Shown here: one piece after another, positions 1 to 6,700 of the stretch
Numbering within the stretch: position 1 is the first letter of the stretch
Layout of the letters: every line of letters starts with the position of its first letter
Assembly (NCBI GenBank): GCA_900754255.1
Contig: CAAECI010000046.1
Coordinates: 1-21,370 of the forward strand
Length of the DNA stretch: 21,370 bases
DNA from: an uncultured Succinivibrio sp.
Lineage (GTDB): Bacteria; Pseudomonadota; Gammaproteobacteria; Enterobacterales; Succinivibrionaceae
Direction of reading: 5' to 3'
The notes under the pieces: generated by a model
Database searches by the model: none
What the model saw: only the letters and a program-made list of their open reading frames with translations
Told to the model about the DNA's origin: nothing
Position numbers and translations under genes: made by a program

Positions 1-177
1 GATCTTTATGCCGTTTAATTGATAAGTTACCGGATGGATATTGACCTGGTGAGGACGATTTTCAGTTATAGCCCCTTCATAGACCAAACCGTAAGGATTG
101 GCTGTCTGTGCAGCAACTGCATTACTAACTCCAGCCATAGCCATACATAAAACAGAAACTGCATAATACTTTCTCAT
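1..177 (-). CDS. Exported alpha/beta-hydrolase-like protein, N-terminal part only
   Basis: Fifty-nine codons are open from ATG 177 to the window edge, so the rest of the gene lies outside. The first 22 or so residues form a signal peptide: MRK, a hydrophobic core, then a small-residue Ala-Val-Ala-Ala cleavage region. The mature start (ANPYGLVYEGAI, then NIHPVTYQLNGIKI) resembles, from memory, secreted dienelactone-hydrolase/alpha-beta-hydrolase proteins that often sit next to an AraC-type regulator. The catalytic region is not in the window, so the function rests on the N-terminus and the neighbour alone. An AGAGAT ribosome site lies about 8 bases before the ATG. A terminator separates it from the AraC gene just upstream on the same strand, so it probably has its own promoter. 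Confidence 0.6.
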   Translation of the reverse strand, partial: MRKYYAVSVLCMAMAGVSNAVAAQTANPYGLVYEGAITENRPHQVNIHPVTYQLNGIKI

Positions 178-217
178 ATTTAAGCATCTCTTTTAATTTA
201 AATTTTCCGATGCCTAA

Positions 218-223
218 ATTATA
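218..223 (-). promoter_or_regulatory. Candidate -10 box (TATAAT) for the hydrolase gene
   Basis: A perfect TATAAT reads on the minus strand about 40 bases before the hydrolase start. It lies inside the T-rich tail of the araC terminator. No good -35 is seen at 16-18 bases (TGGGAT at 17), which would fit an activator-dependent promoter. The neighbouring AraC protein is the obvious candidate activator, by inference. Confidence 0.35.
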
Positions 224-245
224 AAAAGGGATGCCAAAGCATCCC
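221..245 (-). terminator. Intrinsic terminator of the araC-type gene
   Basis: On the minus strand GGGATGC and GCATCCC form a perfect 7-bp stem with a 4-base loop, followed by TTTTTAT. It starts 45 bases after the AraC stop codon and lies between the two co-oriented genes. Confidence 0.8.
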
Positions 246-289
246 ATACACAAAAATTCCTAAATTCTGCCCATTACTCTACGGAAATT

Positions 290-1231
290 TCAAACACATT
301 TTTGCTTTCTTTTTCTGTTTATATCATCCCGCGGCGACACACCGAACAATCTCTTATATTCCCTAGAAAATTGCGACGCACTCTCATATCCTACGATCAT
401 TGAAGCTGTATCTATACTTGCCCCTTCCATGAGCATAAGTCTTTCTGCTTCCTGCAAACGCAGACGTTTTTGAAATTGCACCGGAGAAAGAGCAGTTACT
501 AATTTAAAGTGCTTATGAAACGTGGATACCCCCATACAAGCTTTTTTTGCCAGGGTATCGATATCAAAAGTCTCCTTAAAATGCTCGCGAAGCCAGGCTA
601 CAGTCAAAGCTATGCGTGAATTTATCCCTTGTCCCACACAATAGCTGCATAATGATTGCCGTTGCGGACCTTTCAACAAAAGATAGTGCAACTCACGCAT
701 ATACATCGGCGCATAAAAACCTTTGTCTTTATCAGAATCGGTAAGTTTTAACATTCTCAAGAGCACATCCAAAAGATCATCAAAAGTTTCCGCCGTTTTC
801 ACTGCATCATGTTCTTCGTCGTCTTGATACAGCAACTTGGGAAATTCATCCAAAAGATCTTTTATGATATTGCGATCAAGATCTACGGCAACTGACAAAA
901 ACGGCGTTGTTTTTGAAGCATTTTCTATATGATAAATTCCTAAAAGATCCAGACAAACCACCGCATAATGCCCTGCGCCGTAATTTGCAACGCGTCCTCC
1001 GATCACCGAGCGCTTCTCACCTTGTAATACAACTGCCAGCATGGGTTTATAAAAACAGTGTCTGCCAGGTTGCGGACTATCAAAACGACTTACATTGAGC
1101 CCCGGAATTACATTGGCAAATCTTCCTTCGGCAGGCATGATTTTACAAACTTCGGATCTTAATTTATGAAGATATAAATCTTTTTTAGATTTATATTCTG
1201 CGGCAGAAGCAAGACTGTTAAATGGCGTCAT
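290..1231 (-). CDS. AraC-family transcriptional regulator
   Basis: This is a 313-residue cytoplasmic DNA-binding regulator. Residues about 30-180 match the AraC-type N-terminal (YqhC-like) effector domain, with SRFDSPQPGRHCFYKPMLAV and VLQGEKR. The C-terminal third holds the two AraC helix-turn-helix motifs, FDIDTLAKKACMGVSTFHKHF and IDTASMIVGYESASQFSREY, ending in the family signature FKR-like YKRLFGVSP. The length is normal for the subfamily. An AGGAGA site lies 9 bases before the ATG; a bare ATG-TAA pair sits between the two. Its best candidate target is the exported hydrolase gene directly downstream, which is set off by a terminator and has a -10 box but no clear -35. The effector is unknown. 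Several short GATCC inverted repeats lie in its leader. Confidence 0.9.
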   Translation of the reverse strand: MTPFNSLASAAEYKSKKDLYLHKLRSEVCKIMPAEGRFANVIPGLNVSRFDSPQPGRHCFYKPMLAVVLQGEKRSVIGGRVANYGAGHYAVVCLDLLGIYHIENASKTTPFLSVAVDLDRNIIKDLLDEFPKLLYQDDEEHDAVKTAETFDDLLDVLLRMLKLTDSDKDKGFYAPMYMRELHYLLLKGPQRQSLCSYCVGQGINSRIALTVAWLREHFKETFDIDTLAKKACMGVSTFHKHFKLVTALSPVQFQKRLRLQEAERLMLMEGASIDTASMIVGYESASQFSREYKRLFGVSPRDDINRKRKQKCV

Positions 1232-1241
1232 TTTACATTCT

Positions 1242-1336
1242 CCTGTTAGGGATCCGCTAGATGATCCATCAGGATCTTAGAAGATGAGCTGATAGGGGCT
1301 TTTTTAGCTTTCGACGCGATCCTTGAGGATCCATAA
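1242..1336 (-). repeat. Cluster of short GATCC inverted repeats in the araC leader
   Basis: Two small hairpins, GATCC-ATCA-GGATC (1264-1277) and GATCC-TTGA-GGATC (about 1319-1332), and two further GATCC copies lie within 95 bases upstream of the AraC start. They could be folded leader RNA or protein sites; nothing distinguishes these. Confidence 0.45.
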
Positions 1337-1438
1337 ACGCCCACTGTATTTTAAAATCCGTCAGGCTGTTATACGACCGAATATTTGGACTTTTTCCTGA
1401 CACGGTTATGATGACCTAGCACTTTTATCTGGGTCACA

Positions 1439-1467
1439 CATCCTCCCCCATCTTCAGAGGGAGGATG
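1439..1467 (-). terminator. Hairpin downstream of the SulP gene, possible terminator
   Basis: CATCCTCCC and GGGAGGATG form a perfect 9-bp stem with an 11-base loop, 53 bases after the SulP stop codon. No U-tract follows on either strand, so it may be an RNA end-protecting or factor-dependent structure. Confidence 0.4.
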
Positions 1468-1519
1468 ATTTATGCCAGAACATGTTTAAAAGGAACAAAC
1501 ATGGGGCTTAGTCACTATC

Positions 1520-3022
1520 TTATTTTAAGGACGATTCTACATCCTCAAATACCGAATCCTCTCCGAGTAATGTGCGCATATTCATTAAAGGTTGATTGGC
1601 ATTGGCCACAAGCAAAACCTGTATACCGCGCGAGCGTTTAACCTCGATCTCATCCTCCAATGCATATATACCGGAAACATCCAAAAGACTAATGCTACGT
1701 ATATCCAAAATAATTCGTTTAGCCTCTTCCTTAGCAAAGCCTAATGCAATTTTAGCGCTTGTTCCGAAATACAAAGGACCTTTCACAGAGGCTACGGTCA
1801 CATCCCCCTCCTTTTCAAACGAAATAGAAGTATTGCGTTCCTTAAAATGCATTTTTCTTGCTTGCCAGAAATGAACAAGCACTGCCACAACTACGCCGAC
1901 AGCAACTGCAAAAATCAAATTTACAAATACCGTAAGCAGGAAAACCAAGGCCATAAGCACAAAATCGGGCTTAGGCATAACCTTGATCTCTTTTAGCAGA
2001 CGATAATCGAATATGTCGATACCTACCTTGATTAAAATTCCTGATAAAACGGCTACCGGAACAAATGCAACCAGATCATGGAATGCAAGCAGAACCGAAA
2101 CTAGGAAAAGAGAACTGATCACACCTGATAATCTGGAATTACCGCCAAGCTTAATATTTGTAACCGTTCGCATAGTTGCACCGGCACCGACCAGACCGCC
2201 GAAGATACCGCACAACGCATTACCGAGACCCTGACCTATCAACTCTCTATTAGGATTATGTTTGGTTTTGGTAATTGAATCGGCAATCAGCGAGGTAAGC
2301 AATGAATCAATACAGCCTAATAAAGCAAGTGTGATACCGTATCCTAAGATAGTTACCATGTGATCCATTGAAAAATGCGGGATATGTAAATCGGGCAAGC
2401 CGCTTGGAACCTCACCTATGGTTCTTACATCAGCACCGCTGTAAAAAGATACCAATGACAAAACTATCAATGCCAGCAAGGGGGCGGGAATAAAAGAACT
2501 GATTTTCTTGGGGGTAAGAAAAATAATAGCTAAGGCAGCAACGCCGAGAGCCAACGATGCATAGTTGATATCAATAGATCCCAAACACATAATTCCGTCA
2601 ACCGGCCCCTTGGGAGAATCTCCGCCCAACATGGGAGCTAACTGCAAGAGTATGATAATAAGACCTACACCGTTCATAAAGCCGGAGGTTACTGAATATG
2701 GGATATAACGAATTAGACGGCCCAAATGTAAAAATCCAAAAAGGATCTGGAATAAACCTGCTACCACAAACACGCAGCATATCAGAGCCATATTACCGCC
2801 TACGGCTACAACGACGCTGGCGGTAACTACCGTCATGGGGCCGGTAGGACCTGAGATCTGAGTTTTGGTTCCGCCGAAGACAGCAGCAAAGAAACTTAAA
2901 ACAATTGCTCCGTACAAACCGGCTGCAGCCCCCAAACCACTGGCTATACCAAAAGCCAAACACAACGGTAAGGCAACAACACCTGCGGTTAATCCGCCGG
3001 TTATATCTCCCTTAATATTCAC
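1520..3022 (-). CDS. SulP-family inorganic anion / dicarboxylate transporter with STAS domain
   Basis: This is a 500-residue inner-membrane transporter of the SLC26/SulP family. The N-terminal 380 residues are strongly hydrophobic with many membrane spans. They carry the family signature near residues 10-70 (GLTAGVVALPLCLAFGIASG, then TQISGPTGPMTVV). Residues about 400-500 form the cytoplasmic STAS domain (IILDIRSISLLDVSGIYAL). The start is GTG at 3022, chosen because GGAG lies 7 bases before it and the protein begins exactly at the family's N-terminus. Known substrates in the family include sulfate, bicarbonate (BicA) and C4-dicarboxylates (DauA), and sequence alone does not decide between them. 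No carbonic anhydrase or sulfate-assimilation gene is adjacent. If the host is a succinate-producing fermenter, bicarbonate uptake or dicarboxylate exchange would fit. Confidence 0.9.
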   Translation of the reverse strand: MNIKGDITGGLTAGVVALPLCLAFGIASGLGAAAGLYGAIVLSFFAAVFGGTKTQISGPTGPMTVVTASVVVAVGGNMALICCVFVVAGLFQILFGFLHLGRLIRYIPYSVTSGFMNGVGLIIILLQLAPMLGGDSPKGPVDGIMCLGSIDINYASLALGVAALAIIFLTPKKISSFIPAPLLALIVLSLVSFYSGADVRTIGEVPSGLPDLHIPHFSMDHMVTILGYGITLALLGCIDSLLTSLIADSITKTKHNPNRELIGQGLGNALCGIFGGLVGAGATMRTVTNIKLGGNSRLSGVISSLFLVSVLLAFHDLVAFVPVAVLSGILIKVGIDIFDYRLLKEIKVMPKPDFVLMALVFLLTVFVNLIFAVAVGVVVAVLVHFWQARKMHFKERNTSISFEKEGDVTVASVKGPLYFGTSAKIALGFAKEEAKRIILDIRSISLLDVSGIYALEDEIEVKRSRGIQVLLVANANQPLMNMRTLLGEDSVFEDVESSLK

Positions 3023-3534
3023 TTATTACTCCGAAACAGTATTAATGACGATCCACCACACCAAATGCGATGGATCACCGCCTAACAAACTGTTAGACAG
3101 GCCTGCCACAAATCAAACAAAATCGCACAGGCAATCCCGGGCAAAGCAAGCCCTTTTGTTTCCAAACAAATGTAGAAAAGCGTTCGATGAAAACAAAATG
3201 CGGCTAATAACCTTCGAAAATAAATTCGATGGATCTCTCGCCGCCTTTATTGATGAATAAGCGTTAAAACGCTAATACAAGGTGCTAATTATCGACTCAT
3301 AGCCTCACTTATGCAAGGTATAAATGCCGAAAGTACAGGTATTTTCCTGAACGCCCTAGGCTCTGCTGAACATTTATATGATCAGTATCGCTTTAAGTAC
3401 GGTACAAGAAGGATCTGATAAATATTAAGTCCACTCACAATACCGAGAAAATCCGTAAGTCGTACAGATTGAGCAGCTATATTGTGCATCAAAGATACAC
3501 AAACAATTTTGTTAAAAAATAAATAAAGATAGGA
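3023..3534. other. Gene-free stretch between SulP and the tRNA operon
   Basis: This 512-base gap must hold the SulP promoter and the end of the tRNA transcript. I see no convincing promoter pair and no hairpin with a U-tract after the last tRNA. A small palindrome (GCGTTAAAACGC, 3261-3272) and a 35-codon open frame without a ribosome site (3311-3418, plus strand) are the only structures. Neither is supported as functional. Confidence 0.5.
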
Positions 3535-3611
3535 TGGTGGACGCTATGGGACTCGAACCTATGACCCTCTGCTTGTAAGGCAGATGCTCTAACCAACTGA
3601 GCTAAGCGTCC
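3535..3611 (-). tRNA. tRNA-Val (anticodon TAC)
   Basis: This is a 77-base cloverleaf with the 3' CCA encoded. The acceptor stem is GGACGCT/AGCGTCC, the D-arm is TTAGCTCAGTTGG, and the anticodon loop CTTACAA is closed by TCTGC/GCAGA. The T-arm contains GGTTCGAGTCC. It is the last gene of the tRNA operon. Confidence 0.95.
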
Positions 3612-3624
3612 GTAATATCATAAG

Positions 3625-3700
3625 TGGTGGGTTGTGAGGGGGTCGAACCCGCGACCAACGGATTAAGAGTCCGCTGCTCTACCAACTGAGCTAACAACCC
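3625..3700 (-). tRNA. tRNA-Lys (anticodon CTT), copy 2
   Basis: This 76-base gene has its CCA encoded, acceptor stem GGGTTGT/ACAACCC and anticodon loop CTCTTAA, which gives CTT for codon AAG. It differs from the neighbouring copy at two positions, one in the D-loop and one in the T-loop region. It is separated from tRNA-Val by 13 bases. Confidence 0.95.
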
Positions 3701-3722
3701 AACTTAGATATTTTTTTGAAAA

Positions 3723-3798
3723 TGGTGGGTTGTGAGGGGATCGAACCCGCGACCAACGGATTAAGAGTCCGCTGCTCTACCAGCTGAGCTAACAACCC
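3723..3798 (-). tRNA. tRNA-Lys (anticodon CTT), copy 1
   Basis: The cloverleaf is the same as in the following copy (acceptor GGGTTGT/ACAACCC, loop CTCTTAA, CCA encoded), with AGCTGG in the D-loop and TTCGATCC in the T-arm. The two copies are evidently a tandem duplication. Confidence 0.95.
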
Positions 3799-3817
3799 AA
3801 ATTTTCAAATATTAGGC

Positions 3818-3893
3818 TGGTGGGTCGTGAGAGATTCGAACTCTCGACCAACGGATTAAAAGTCCGCTGCTCTACCGACTGAGCTAACGACCC
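3818..3893 (-). tRNA. tRNA-Lys (anticodon TTT)
   Basis: This is the first gene of the operon. The acceptor stem is GGGTCGT/ACGACCC as in Escherichia tRNA-Lys, the anticodon loop CTTTTAA gives TTT, and CCA is encoded. It shares the anticodon-stem and D-arm sequence with the two CTT copies, which suggests those arose from it by an anticodon change plus acceptor-stem drift. Confidence 0.95.
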
Positions 3894-3927
3894 GGCCTTA
3901 GTTGTTGAAGTAAAATCAACGAAGTGC

Positions 3928-3955
3928 ATTATACTGAATTTTTAAATTGTTGCAA
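3928..3955 (-). promoter_or_regulatory. Promoter of the tRNA operon
   Basis: The minus strand reads TTGCAA, 16 bases, then a perfect TATAAT, ending 34 bases before the first tRNA-Lys. The AT-rich spacer and position are typical of a strong stable-RNA promoter, although the GC-rich discriminator is not marked. Confidence 0.8.
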
Positions 3956-4137
3956 GTTTTTTTGCAAATATTTTGTTCTGTTCAACACATAGGCTTAACA
4001 AAACGTTTTTATTTTGCAAATTAACGCCCAAGAAATTGCGGCAGTACGGTCAGTATCTAAAGCCAAGGCTTCTTTACTCCATGCCTACGACAGATTAACA
4101 TTTTTAGGTTCTTTTAATTTTTTTTGAGAAGCAATTC

Positions 4138-4920
4138 ATGAGTCTTTGTCTCATTACCGGAGCCTCGGAGGGCTTAGGAAAGGAATTTGCACGCGTCCAT
4201 GCGTCAAGAGGCGGCAATCTGATCATTTGCGCAAGATCGGAGGAAAAGCTCATGTATCTTAAACATGAGCTTGAGTCGGAATTCGGAATAAGCGTTTACG
4301 TCATCCCCTGCGACTTATCTATTGACGACGGGGCCAAGATTCTTTACACAAGAGTTAAGAAGCTGGGATTGTCTCCGGATCTTGTCATAAACAATGCGGC
4401 ATATGCAGCTTGCGGGAAATACTCGCGGTTAAATTGCGACGATCTCGGGGCTCTTTTAAACCTTGACGTTAAGACTCCTGCTTTTTTAATGCTGCTGTTT
4501 CTAAGGGATATGGAGGCTCGAAGAAGCGGAGGAATAATTAACATATCGTCCGTAGCCTCGCTGATGCCCGGACCTTTCATGGCCTCGTATTATGCATCCA
4601 AGGCTTTTCTAAGCTCTTTGTCTTCGGCCGTAGCTGCAGAATGCAAGGATCATAAAATAATGATCACTACCGTGTTGCCGGGACCACTTGATACCAATTT
4701 TCAAAAAGCATCTCGACTTCAAGGCTCGCGTTTTAAACGCTTTTTTACCGCCTCAGCCCAAGAAACAGCCCAAAAAGCGTATGACGATTTTTTGAAACGA
4801 AAGCCAATCTCATATGCCGGCATGAAACCGCTTATAAGACTCGTTACCCTGCTCATGACTTTTATTCCGCAACGTTTTATTACGGCGACCGTAGCCTTGT
4901 TACAAAGAAACTCCCGCTAA
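4138..4920 (+). CDS. Short-chain dehydrogenase/reductase (SDR), substrate unknown
   Basis: This is a 260-residue Rossmann-fold NAD(P)-dependent oxidoreductase of the classical SDR type. Visible are the cofactor motif TGASEGLG (residues 7-14), the NNAA motif after the fourth strand, the catalytic serine in NISSVAS (Ser138) and the Y-x-x-x-K pair Tyr151/Lys155 in YYASK. The arginine after the second strand (ICARSEEKL) suggests NADP(H) preference. The C-terminus has a hydrophobic stretch (RLVTLLMTFI), as in several membrane-associated SDRs. A weak purine-rich site (GAGAAG) precedes the ATG. It stands alone between the tRNA operon and a convergent pncB, so context gives no substrate. Confidence 0.9.
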   Translation: MSLCLITGASEGLGKEFARVHASRGGNLIICARSEEKLMYLKHELESEFGISVYVIPCDLSIDDGAKILYTRVKKLGLSPDLVINNAAYAACGKYSRLNCDDLGALLNLDVKTPAFLMLLFLRDMEARRSGGIINISSVASLMPGPFMASYYASKAFLSSLSSAVAAECKDHKIMITTVLPGPLDTNFQKASRLQGSRFKRFFTASAQETAQKAYDDFLKRKPISYAGMKPLIRLVTLLMTFIPQRFITATVALLQRNSR

Positions 4921-4955
4921 AGGAGCTATATGAGCGCAATTTTGGTCTCGCATAA

Positions 4956-4988
4956 AAAAGGGAGAGTATTTTCTGCCCTCCCCCTTTT
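4956..4988. terminator. Bidirectional terminator between the SDR gene and pncB
   Basis: AAAAGGG pairs with CCCTTTT and GAG pairs with CTC inside it, with one mismatch and an 11-base loop. Reading toward lower coordinates the stem is followed by TTTTTT, so it ends pncB well. It can also serve the SDR gene on the other strand. Confidence 0.75.
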
Positions 4989-5009
4989 GATCTTGATAAA
5001 GATAAATCA

Positions 5010-6491
5010 TCAATGCTCGTTGCGATCGCTGATCGCCGCCACCTTCTGACGCATGGTCTCAAGCAGAGCCTGCTTCATGCTGAAGTATGCCGGGGTCATA
5101 TCCAGGAAATGAATATGAGGATTCTCAAAGCGCTGCTCCTCGTCCCAAATTTCATCTCTTAGCTGATCTATAACATACTGCCTTATCTTGGAAAGCTCGG
5201 GTTGCTGCCTTACCTGTACACCGTTTTTGATATATAAATGCTGCAACGGTTTAGCTGTAAATTCCGAGGTAAAAGCCCTGTCACGCCAAGGATTGACTGG
5301 ATCTATATAGTGGAACGGATGATTGAGTTCGACCTTTTCATCCGCAAGTGAAATCAGATCTGCCACGGCCTTACGATCATGATTGTAAATACGCCACACC
5401 TGTTTCACACCGGGATTTGTGATCTTTTCGGCCGTTTCGGATACCTTAATACGAGGCTTCATTTCGCCGTCGATCTCGATGGCCGCCATCTTGTACACTC
5501 CGCCCAAAATAGGATCGGACATGGCGGTGATAAGCCTCTCGCCGATCCCGAAGCTGTTTACTGCCGCACCCTGATTTAAAAGCGAGCTGATGGTATTCTC
5601 ATCAAGGCTGTTGGTTACCACAATTATGGCATCCTCAAGCCCCTCCTTATCAAGCTCCTTGCGGATCTTCTTAGAAAGATATGCGAGATCTCCTGAATCG
5701 ATACGCACTCCCTTAAGACGCTTTCCCTTAGGCTCCAAATATTCATGAGCAAGCTTGATGGCATTCGGCAGTCCCGATCGCATCACATCATAGGTGTCGA
5801 TCAGCAACAATGCGTTGTCAGGGTATTCCTCTGCATAGGTTTTAAACGCCTCATATTCGTCATCAAAGGACATAACCCAGCTGTGAGCCATGGTGCCTGA
5901 GCACGGAATACCGAAGGTTTCGGCAGCCTCCAGAGTTGAGGTTGCTACCAAGCCTCCTATATACGAGGCTCTTGCTCCGTACACGGCAGCATCGATATTG
6001 TGAGCTCTGCGTGCACCGAAATCTGCTATGGGACGACCGTTGGCGGCTCTTACCATACGTCTGGCCTTGGTGGCGATCAAAGACTGGTGGTTGATCATGG
6101 CCAATACGGCTGTCTCAAGGAACATACACTCGGGTAAAGAGGCATGTACCGACAAAATAGGCTCATTGGGGTACATGATGGTACCCTCGTCGAAGGCGTA
6201 AATATCACCTTTGAATTTGAATTCTCTTAAATATTCAAGAAAATCAGACCTGAATATATTAAGACTCTTGAGATAATCGATATCGCGTCCGCTAAAATGC
6301 AATGACTGGACCCATTCCAATACCTGTCCCAAGCCGGCAAAAATTGAAAAACCGCCCTGATCTGGATTATGGCGGTAAAAAACGTCGAAAACAGCGGACT
6401 GATTTGCCTTTCCGCTGGCGAAAAATCCATTTGACATGGTGAGCTCATAAAGATCAATCATCATGCCGTCGTTCGCTTTTTGAAATTCCAT
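5010..6491 (-). CDS. pncB: Nicotinate phosphoribosyltransferase
   Basis: This 493-residue enzyme joins nicotinate to PRPP (with ATP) to form nicotinate mononucleotide, the Preiss-Handler entry to NAD. The N-terminus NDGMMIDLYELTMSNGFF, the substrate region DFGARRAHNIDAAVYGARAS, the HSWVMSFDDEYEAF block and the phosphate-binding RIDSGDLAYLSKKIR are all typical. The length and these motifs match the long NAPRTase type common in Firmicutes and Actinobacteria rather than the 400-residue Escherichia PncB. The start ATG has a weak GGAAA site 7 bases upstream. A terminator-like hairpin lies 24 bases before the start on the same strand, with alternative pairing upstream, so expression may be set by attenuation. 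No other NAD gene is nearby. Confidence 0.93.
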   Translation of the reverse strand: MEFQKANDGMMIDLYELTMSNGFFASGKANQSAVFDVFYRHNPDQGGFSIFAGLGQVLEWVQSLHFSGRDIDYLKSLNIFRSDFLEYLREFKFKGDIYAFDEGTIMYPNEPILSVHASLPECMFLETAVLAMINHQSLIATKARRMVRAANGRPIADFGARRAHNIDAAVYGARASYIGGLVATSTLEAAETFGIPCSGTMAHSWVMSFDDEYEAFKTYAEEYPDNALLLIDTYDVMRSGLPNAIKLAHEYLEPKGKRLKGVRIDSGDLAYLSKKIRKELDKEGLEDAIIVVTNSLDENTISSLLNQGAAVNSFGIGERLITAMSDPILGGVYKMAAIEIDGEMKPRIKVSETAEKITNPGVKQVWRIYNHDRKAVADLISLADEKVELNHPFHYIDPVNPWRDRAFTSEFTAKPLQHLYIKNGVQVRQQPELSKIRQYVIDQLRDEIWDEEQRFENPHIHFLDMTPAYFSMKQALLETMRQKVAAISDRNEH

Positions 6492-6515
6492 GAGTATTTC
6501 CGGAAAATAAGCTAG

Positions 6516-6590
6516 AAAAAAACCGGCCTAGCCGGCGGACGCTACCTGATCTCTAGGATCCGGCGACCATTGGATTTTACACTAGAGATC
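6516..6590 (-). promoter_or_regulatory. Attenuator-like (possible riboswitch) leader of pncB
   Basis: Read on the minus strand, GATCTCTAG and CTAGAGATC can form a 9-bp helix (outer arms near 6590 and 6550). Between and overlapping it lies CCGG-AT-CCTAG, which can instead pair with CTAGGCCGG. That second segment includes the right arm of a terminator, GCCGGC-TAG-GCCGG followed by seven T (6516-6536). The three helices are mutually exclusive, the usual antiterminator/terminator logic. No minus-strand gene lies upstream for it to end. It matches no riboswitch class I can name. Confidence 0.5.
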
Positions 6591-6685
6591 CAGATGACGC
6601 ATGTATTATTTCTGCAAAAGAATTGCACTAAACCTATCTGGAAATTTTTCTCGTTTTCCACATATTCGGTAATAAGCGCTTAAAG

Positions 6686-6694
6686 TGTTACACT
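6686..6694 (+). promoter_or_regulatory. Extended -10 promoter giving a leaderless start
   Basis: TGTTACACT is an extended -10 (TGn-TACACT). The seventh base after it is the A of the 6701 ATG. No ribosome binding site lies before that ATG, so the mRNA would start at the start codon. The -35 region is poor, as expected with an extended -10. Confidence 0.4.
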
Positions 6695-6700
6695 GCAACT

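Noticed and set aside
1235..1244. ATG-TAA start-stop pair just before the AraC start
   Set aside because: It lies directly on the ribosome site of the AraC start, too close to be used on its own. Probably chance.
2865..3260. 131-codon open frame on the plus strand, opposite the SulP start
   Set aside because: It is largely antisense to the SulP N-terminus, has low-complexity Pro/Ala/Lys content from reversed codons, and has no ribosome site.
3311..3418. 35-codon open frame (MQGINAESTG...) between SulP and the tRNAs
   Set aside because: The composition looks protein-like, but there is no ribosome site, no promoter and no family I recognise. It could be a gene relic; not enough to call.
3535..3900. 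tRNA cluster as an integration (att) site
   Set aside because: No partial tRNA copy was noticed on either side; the repeats present are complete, functional-looking tRNA genes.
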